Below, in pieces: positions 32,377 to 37,319 of a stretch of 37,319 nt of DNA. Both the position numbers and the translations under genes were made by a program. Numbering within the stretch: the first letter of the stretch is position 1; each line of letters begins with the position of its first letter. The notes beneath the pieces were generated by a model, which was not told the origin of the DNA, searched no databases, and worked only from the letters and a program-made list of their open reading frames with translations. Source of the stretch: Bacteroidota bacterium. GTDB lineage: Bacteria > Bacteroidota > Bacteroidia > Bacteroidales > UBA5342. The stretch is taken from NCBI GenBank assembly GCA_003249935.1, contig QKHT01000067.1, forward strand, positions 1 to 37,319, written 5' to 3'.

Positions 32377-34241
32377 TACTTTTTAATCTTAACCCTGAAC
32401 GATGGTGCTTTATAATCGTCGGCCAAATAGTTTGCCGGTATGGTTACCATGTTTCCGTCGCGTGCGGCACGATAATGCGGCGATAAAATTTCCACCCCAT
32501 TTTCGTTACATACATCTTGAATATTCTGGTGCAAATCGGAATATATTTTTGACTGCTTATTCGGTTCATTTGTATAGGCATTTATTTGGTATGATACATA
32601 AAAATCGTCGAGACTGGTTTGTAATACAAATGGTACCGGTTCGGCCAATAACAGCTCGGTTCTTCCGGCAGCTTCTATTAAAATACGGTGCATATCGCGC
32701 CATGGAACATCGTAGCCTATGGTAACTGTTGTGTGTACAATAAGACCCTTTTCCGGTGCATCGCTACTGTAATTGATTGTATGGCTATTCATTACCGTAG
32801 AATTGGGGATAGAAATTATTTCGTTCTTAGGGGTGCGAACCCTGGTTACCAACATCGATTTTTCGATTACATCGCCCATAACCTCTCCTATTTTTACTCT
32901 GTCTCCAATTTTAAACAGGCGCATATAGGTCAGCACCAAACCGGCAATAATATTCGACAACGAACCCGCAGAACCAAAGGTGAACAAAAAACCTAAAAAC
33001 ACCGAAACACCCTGAAAAACCGGTGAGTCGCTCCCCGGCAAATACGGAAATATAACCACCACCGCAAACGCAGCCACCAATACTTTTACAATTTGGTACG
33101 TCGGATTGGCCCAATCGGGGTAAAAACCGGATATGGTCAGATCGCCCTTTTCGATTTCGGTTTTTAGAAATGTGATCCCTTTCATTACGTACTTAAATAC
33201 AAAGAGAATCACTATGATCGTAATCAGATTCGGTAGGTAATTCCATAACCCTATGGCTATCTTTTTTATCGGATTAAGGATGTACCCAAATAGGGTGTCT
33301 GCAAAATCCCGGGTCCATGGAAATATCCCGAATAAAATAGGTAATGCGACATAAATTACAACCAGAATAACCAACCACTTAACAAACTTATTGACCATTA
33401 ATAACACTTCAACCTGACGGTGGGCATCGAACAGGGTATAGTTTTTAAAAGCGATTCCTTTAATTAGTTTGTTTTCCTGCTCTTCAATCTTTTTCGCGCT
33501 CCAAACAAAAAACCTGCTAATATACCGTAAGCCAAAACCAACTATAAGTATAACCAAAATAGCCAAACCAATTTCTTTGGCCAAAGTGCCTATATTTATT
33601 TCGAAATGATATTGGGCAATTGAATTGTTGATTATTTGTTTGTATCGATATGCAAGGTCCTTGCGCGAGGTGTTATTCCAAAGCGCATCAATATCGGTTA
33701 CACTCACAATTACATTTTCGCCAAAAGTAATATCAGAACTTCCCTCGCCCTCTGCAACAATCAAAGAGTCGGATGAGGTGCGCAGTAATATCGACATTTT
33801 TTTTATCCGTTCGCTCACTGCCCGTGCCCTATCGGATGCCGAGAAACTGCCCATTTTATTATAAATTACAAACAGTGTGTCGTTAAAAAAGCCAATTACA
33901 GGTGAACCTTTTACCTTTTTTTTCAACGAATCTATTTGTGTTTTCTTCTGAATTTCTCTTAATTGCTGTGCAGTGCTTAGTTCATTTAATTGCTTTTGAA
34001 GTGCACTTTGCATTTCAGTGTTTTTGCTGCTGTTTATTTTTTCCAATAAGTCGGCCCGGGCTATCGAGTCTTCAATTTGCTGTCGTTCCATCATGGCAAG
34101 TTTTTGTTGAAACGACTTTAACATAGCATTATTCACAGAATCTTTCTCTTTTACTGTAATCGTGTCGGCAGAGGCTGTAACCGACCAAAAGCAAAAAGCA
34201 ACTGAAGCAAAAAATGTAAAGACAGATTTAAACGGTTTCAT
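32376..34241 (-). CDS. Large MscS-family channel with periplasmic coiled-coil domain (first gene of channel operon)
   Basis: A 621-residue protein. Sec signal (1-25, ending TASA); a periplasmic, largely coiled-coil region at about 35-110 (rich in Gln, Glu and Lys) and a second folded part to 215; helices at about 220-240, 284-306, 334-352, 384-402; the pore pair GVSVFLGFLFTFGSAGSLSN and IIAGLVLTYMRLFKIGDRVK; the MscS beta-domain IGEVMGDVIEKSMLVTRVRTP and SIPNSTVMNSHTINYSS. It resembles the MscK/MscM class of large channels, though it is shorter. It is the first gene of a four-gene channel operon and has a candidate -7 box 90 nt upstream. Gating beyond membrane tension cannot be judged. Confidence 0.9.
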   Translation of the reverse strand: MKPFKSVFTFFASVAFCFWSVTASADTITVKEKDSVNNAMLKSFQQKLAMMERQQIEDSIARADLLEKINSSKNTEMQSALQKQLNELSTAQQLREIQKKTQIDSLKKKVKGSPVIGFFNDTLFVIYNKMGSFSASDRARAVSERIKKMSILLRTSSDSLIVAEGEGSSDITFGENVIVSVTDIDALWNNTSRKDLAYRYKQIINNSIAQYHFEINIGTLAKEIGLAILVILIVGFGLRYISRFFVWSAKKIEEQENKLIKGIAFKNYTLFDAHRQVEVLLMVNKFVKWLVILVVIYVALPILFGIFPWTRDFADTLFGYILNPIKKIAIGLWNYLPNLITIIVILFVFKYVMKGITFLKTEIEKGDLTISGFYPDWANPTYQIVKVLVAAFAVVVIFPYLPGSDSPVFQGVSVFLGFLFTFGSAGSLSNIIAGLVLTYMRLFKIGDRVKIGEVMGDVIEKSMLVTRVRTPKNEIISIPNSTVMNSHTINYSSDAPEKGLIVHTTVTIGYDVPWRDMHRILIEAAGRTELLLAEPVPFVLQTSLDDFYVSYQINAYTNEPNKQSKIYSDLHQNIQDVCNENGVEILSPHYRAARDGNMVTIPANYLADDYKAPSFRVKIKK

Positions 34242-34331
34242 GATTCAAATTATTAATATGATTAAACGGATGTGCTGAGATATAACCTATTGGAAGCCAA
34301 AATTTAATGCGATATAAAACGCTGCCCTATA

Positions 34332-34339
34332 CAAACTTA
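34332..34339 (-). promoter_or_regulatory. Candidate -7 promoter box for the ion-channel operon
   Basis: Minus strand TAAGTTTG fits TAnnTTTG exactly and lies 90 nt before the first channel ATG. A TTTTTTG run is present upstream but closer than the usual -33 distance. Confidence 0.45.
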
Positions 34340-34384
34340 AATAAAATATTACAAAAAACCTATTGCCCCGTATTGGTTTGTTGC

Positions 34385-34960
34385 CTATAATTCAACAATA
34401 ATCCCAAATTTTTGCAACAAACCCGGCAGGCCTTGTATCGAAAACCGAGCTCCTTTTATATTATTTAGCGCAGGATCGAAACCGTAGTTCACTGCGCTTC
34501 TGAAATCCGACTTTGCAAGGCAGGTGTTGCTGAATATGGCACCCGACAAATCGCAGTTGTTAAAGTGCATAGCCGTTAAATCGGCTTCCGAAAAATCGAC
34601 TTCCCGTAACGCACAATGACTAAATTGGCTGTTTCTCAGGTTCAATTTATAAAACGACGAAAGATTTAACTGACAATGTTCGAATTTCATGGCCAGTGAA
34701 AACGTATTGCAACCCTCGAACATTACACCAACCAATTTGCACTCCGCGAACTTCACGTCGCGAAAGCCTGTATTTATAATTTTAGCAAGGCTAAAATCGC
34801 ACGACAAAAACGTACAATCTACAAAACTAACATCGGTAAGTTTTACCCCCGCAAAAATGCACCGTTCGAATATGCAATGCTCATATTCGCCGGCAAGTGG
34901 TTCAGCCAAAGAAAAATCGATGACCTCAAATCTTTTATCAACAATATATCCTTGTCCCAT
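34385..34960 (-). CDS. Pentapeptide-repeat protein (Qnr/McbG-like)
   Basis: A 191-residue protein made of pentapeptide repeats (A/C-x-F/L-x-x): FERCIFAGVKLTDVSFVDCT, NLRNSQFSHCALREVDFSEA, DLTAMHFNNCDLSGAIFSNT. It ends with the GLPGLLQKFGIIVE helix seen in Qnr/McbG-type proteins. The right-handed beta-helix of that group mimics DNA and can protect gyrase, but housekeeping members exist and no resistance role is claimed. The start is taken as ATG 34960 (MGQGYIVDKRF); 21 more in-frame codons upstream look unlike the family. It is divergent from the sulfatase gene, sharing a 117-bp gap. Confidence 0.85.
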   Translation of the reverse strand: MGQGYIVDKRFEVIDFSLAEPLAGEYEHCIFERCIFAGVKLTDVSFVDCTFLSCDFSLAKIINTGFRDVKFAECKLVGVMFEGCNTFSLAMKFEHCQLNLSSFYKLNLRNSQFSHCALREVDFSEADLTAMHFNNCDLSGAIFSNTCLAKSDFRSAVNYGFDPALNNIKGARFSIQGLPGLLQKFGIIVEL

Positions 34961-35077
34961 TCTCAATCTAATTTTGGTTGAACCTTTAAAATCGTGCGGT
35001 AAAAATAGCCAAAAACTCAGCATATTGTGTTACTTTGCTGTTGGTTCGAGTAAAATAATAGATTTAATACCATAAAA

Positions 35078-36499
35078 ATGAAACGCTTCTGCAATAGTAT
35101 TACAGCCGGCCTGCTTTTATTTGGTGCGCAAAGTTTAATGGCTGAACCACTCTCGGGTTCAAAACCCAATATTGTGGTGTTTTTAATCGACGATTTGGGG
35201 TGGATGGATCTGTCGTGCAATGGTAGTAAGGTTTATCAAACCCCCAATATCGATCAATTAGCTGCAAATGGCGTACGTTTTACCAACGCGTATTCGGCTT
35301 GCACGGTATGTTCTCCAACCCGTGCGGCATTAATGACGGGCAAATATCCGGCACGACTGCATATTACCGACTGGATACAGGGTCATAAAAAACCTTTCGC
35401 AAAACTCGCGGTACCCGATTGGACGATGTTTTTGCCATTAAAAGAGACGACCATTGCCGAATCGCTTGCAAAAGCCGGATATGCCACATGGCATGTTGGC
35501 AAATGGCATCTTGGCGACGACGAAAAGTACTGGCCCGAAAACCAGGGGTTCGATATTAATATTGCCGGCAACTACAAAGGTTCACCCAATAAAGATAATA
35601 GTGGGCATAATGGTTATTTTTCGCCATATGGATTGGCTCGTATTTCCGATGGCCCGGATGGGGAATATCTTACCGATCGACTAACCAGCGAGGCTGTAAC
35701 ACTCATAAACAGTGCCGGCAAACAGCCATTTTACCTCAACTTTTGCCACTATGCGGTTCACACCCCACTAATGGCCAAGCCGGAAAAGCTCGAAAAGTAC
35801 AAATCACTTCAAAAACAATATGGAACAAAATTCAATGCCGTATATGCCTCGATGATTGAGAGTGTGGACGAAAGTGTGGGTAACGTTTTAAAAGCTCTCG
35901 ACAACAGACATTTACTCGAAAATACGCTGATTGTTTTTGCATCGGATAACGGTGCTTTGGAAAGCAGCGGTTCGAGTGCGCCACTTCGCCATGGCAAAGG
36001 CTGGGCTTACGAAGGCGGGATACGGACACCACTTTTGGTATGCTGGAATGGAAAAATTATGGGCCATAGAATTTTGGATGAACCGGTAATTACCATGGAT
36101 ATTTATTCCACAATTTTGGATGTGGCCGGAATAAAACAAAAGAAAGATGTAGACGGTTTAAGCCTTATACCGGTTTTAATGGATAACAAACACTACAATA
36201 GGCCGCTGTTCTGGCACTATCCGCATTATCATCTTGGCAAACCACACGGTTCGGTACGAATGGGCGACTGGAAATTGATTGAGTTTTTTGAAGACAACAA
36301 TTTTGAACTCTACAATCTAAAGGATGACCTTGGCGAAACAACCAATTTGGCCGACAAATATCCTGAGAAAGTTGCCGAATTAAAAAAACTGTTGTTTAAA
36401 TGGAGAAAGAAAGTCGGTGCACAAATGATGACACCCAATCCGAAATTTAACCCGGAAAAAGCCAATCAAAGCAGAAAAGAAAAGGGTGAAGCGGAGTAA
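35078..36499 (+). CDS. Type I sulfatase (arylsulfatase-like), secreted
   Basis: A 473-residue exported sulfatase with a Sec signal (1-22, MKRFCNSITAGLLLFGAQ then SLMA). The formylglycine motif is CSPTRAALMTGKYP with Cys78 as the residue to be converted. Metal and substrate residues fit the S1 family: Asp38/Asp39 in FLIDDLGWMD, Lys142 and His144 in HVGKWHLGD, HYAVHTPLMA, and FASDNGALES. It removes sulfate esters from sugars. The SumF/radical-SAM maturase it needs is not in the window. With fucosidases and another sulfatase nearby, a sulfated fucose polymer is a reasonable substrate class, but the position of sulfate attacked cannot be read. The sequence gives no reason to doubt the start. Confidence 0.94.
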   Translation: MKRFCNSITAGLLLFGAQSLMAEPLSGSKPNIVVFLIDDLGWMDLSCNGSKVYQTPNIDQLAANGVRFTNAYSACTVCSPTRAALMTGKYPARLHITDWIQGHKKPFAKLAVPDWTMFLPLKETTIAESLAKAGYATWHVGKWHLGDDEKYWPENQGFDINIAGNYKGSPNKDNSGHNGYFSPYGLARISDGPDGEYLTDRLTSEAVTLINSAGKQPFYLNFCHYAVHTPLMAKPEKLEKYKSLQKQYGTKFNAVYASMIESVDESVGNVLKALDNRHLLENTLIVFASDNGALESSGSSAPLRHGKGWAYEGGIRTPLLVCWNGKIMGHRILDEPVITMDIYSTILDVAGIKQKKDVDGLSLIPVLMDNKHYNRPLFWHYPHYHLGKPHGSVRMGDWKLIEFFEDNNFELYNLKDDLGETTNLADKYPEKVAELKKLLFKWRKKVGAQMMTPNPKFNPEKANQSRKEKGEAE

Positions 36500-36519
36500 A
36501 ATTTCAATAGGGTAAAAGA

Positions 36520-36554
36520 AAAACCTCCGGTTCTAAGTATGAACCGGAGGTTTT
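36520..36554. terminator. Strong bidirectional terminator between convergent sulfatase genes
   Basis: A perfect 14-bp stem AAAACCTCCGGTTC / GAACCGGAGGTTTT with a 7-nt loop, 20 nt after one stop and 21 nt from the other. A-run and T-run flank the GC core, so it can end transcripts from both sides. Confidence 0.93.
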
Positions 36555-36575
36555 AATCGTAAAATTAGTGCACTT

Positions 36576-37319
36576 TTAATCGTGTAGTATTTTTTTTACC
36601 TTATCTAAATCCACACCTTTAAAGTATTTATCGAGAATATACCGGGGCTGAAACGCATCGGGCTTTTGGTTAAGCTTCGAGGCATCGTATTCCAATGGTA
36701 AAATTGTTTTAGCCGTAAGCGGACTGGTGTCGTTGGTTTCCTTCTGCCACTTTGCCATTAAAGTCATTAACTCGGCTACTTTTGCCTGATGACCATCTAC
36801 TTTGGCAAGATTAACTAATTCGAGCGGGTCCCTATTCAGATTAAACAACTGCGTATAATCTCTTTCGGGGTATCTGATCAGTTTCCATCCATCAATGGTA
36901 CGCACCGCTCTTACCGTATTTCGGTAAGCAGTAAAAACCGACTCGCGTACCCCTTTCGACTTTCCTTTTATCACATCCGAGATATCCTTACCATTTACAC
37001 CCTCGGGTGCAGGCAGTTTACACAAATCGCAAAGCGTCGGAAATACATCGAATAAGTAGGTGAGAGCAGGTGTTACCTTGTTTTTCGGAATACCGGGACC
37101 CCGAAAAATCAACGGCACTTTCATGCTGTGTTCGTACAAATTTTGTTTTCCCAGCAAACCATGGCTACCAATTGCCAAACCATTATCGGCCATGTATAGC
37201 ACAATGGTATTGTCCAGCAAGTTTTGTTTTTTAAGTGTTGCAATAATATCGCCCACCCGTTTATCGAGATGCGAAACAAGGGCGTAATAGTCGGCAAGCG
37301 ACGATTTTATTAATTCGGG
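36576..37319 (-). CDS. Type I sulfatase, C-terminal part (cut by window edge)
   Basis: The open frame runs through the right edge; 247 residues are visible, beginning PELIKSSLADYYALVSHLDK. Sulfatase blocks in this half are VGDIIATLKKQNLLDNTIV, MADNGLAIGSHGLLGKQNLY (metal-binding Asp-Asn and the catalytic-site Lys), EHSMKVPLIFRGPG, and the C-terminal subdomain with GWKLIRYPERDYTQLFNLNRDP. The formylglycine motif is outside the window. The style (ADYYALVSHLDKRVG) is that of a different sulfatase subfamily from the complete enzyme at 35078-36499. The two genes converge on a shared terminator. Confidence 0.93.
   Translation of the reverse strand, partial: PELIKSSLADYYALVSHLDKRVGDIIATLKKQNLLDNTIVLYMADNGLAIGSHGLLGKQNLYEHSMKVPLIFRGPGIPKNKVTPALTYLFDVFPTLCDLCKLPAPEGVNGKDISDVIKGKSKGVRESVFTAYRNTVRAVRTIDGWKLIRYPERDYTQLFNLNRDPLELVNLAKVDGHQAKVAELMTLMAKWQKETNDTSPLTAKTILPLEYDASKLNQKPDAFQPRYILDKYFKGVDLDKVKKILHD

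Noticed and set aside
34899..34910. Third GGTTCAGCC copy
   Set aside because: It encodes part of the pentapeptide-repeat protein (SLAEPL frame) and does not share the rest of the repeat, so chance is likely.
34961..35023. Upstream 21 codons of the pentapeptide-repeat gene (MLSFWLFLPHDF)
   Set aside because: They are not like the family and intrude on the divergent promoter region; ATG 34960 is preferred.
1..37319. CRISPR array, prophage, insertion sequence, tRNA or rRNA
   Set aside because: Looked for on both strands by eye; no regular repeat-spacer array, transposase, integrase, phage gene or cloverleaf was found.

Overview
The window looks like a chromosomal segment of a Bacteroidota species, most likely an anaerobic or facultatively anaerobic polysaccharide degrader of the Bacteroidales/Marinilabiliales type. 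The evidence is a hybrid two-component regulator (HTCS), type IX secretion (T9SS) sorting domains, candidate -7 boxes of the form TAnnTTTG, LL-diaminopimelate aminotransferase, few Shine-Dalgarno sites, and a glycyl radical enzyme (oxygen-labile chemistry). The genus assignment is inference. No CRISPR array, tRNA, rRNA, insertion sequence or prophage was seen.

Layout. (1) 1-6.8 kb is a fucose-type locus. An AraC regulator lies between two divergent units: an atypical glycyl radical enzyme followed by a GH29 lipoprotein (minus strand, cut by the left edge), and GH29 alpha-L-fucosidase followed by a FucP-like permease (plus strand). A 15-bp motif, 14/15 identical between copies, sits 40-41 nt before the candidate -7 box of both units and is a probable AraC operator. 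(2) 6.8-11.1 kb holds a GH105-BNR fusion with a VOC protein, divergent from a membrane-anchored winged-helix regulator; a 10-bp direct repeat lies between them. (3) 11.1-20.6 kb holds a large HTCS divergent from an operon that encodes a tandem 3-keto-disaccharide hydrolase-domain (DUF1080) protein, a Tat-type Gfo/Idh/MocA oxidoreductase, ApbE, a second Tat-type Gfo/Idh/MocA oxidoreductase and a two-helix membrane protein. This is the best candidate for an unusual system: periplasmic oxidative (keto-glycoside) glycan cleavage linked to a flavin transferase. (4) 20.6-21.2 kb is a decayed sialate-O-acetylesterase-like pseudogene and a GC-rich interspersed element. (5) 21.2-24.5 kb is the housekeeping thrS-infC-rpmI-rplT operon, with infC apparently starting at AUA. 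(6) 24.6-28.4 kb encodes two LamG proteins with T9SS tails, one carrying another DUF1080 domain. (7) 28.4-29.7 kb is dapL. (8) 29.9-34.2 kb is a tightly coupled four-gene ion-channel operon (three MscS-type channels and one Kv-type potassium channel). (9) 34.4-37.3 kb holds a pentapeptide-repeat protein and two sulfatases, the last cut by the right edge.

Taken together, the accessory genes fit breakdown of fucose-rich, perhaps sulfated, uronate-containing glycans. Secreted LamG/DUF1080 proteins would act outside the cell, Tat- and Sec-exported enzymes in the periplasm, and FucP at the inner membrane. No SusC/SusD pair is present in the window. Function assignments rest on motifs read by eye; no database search was possible.
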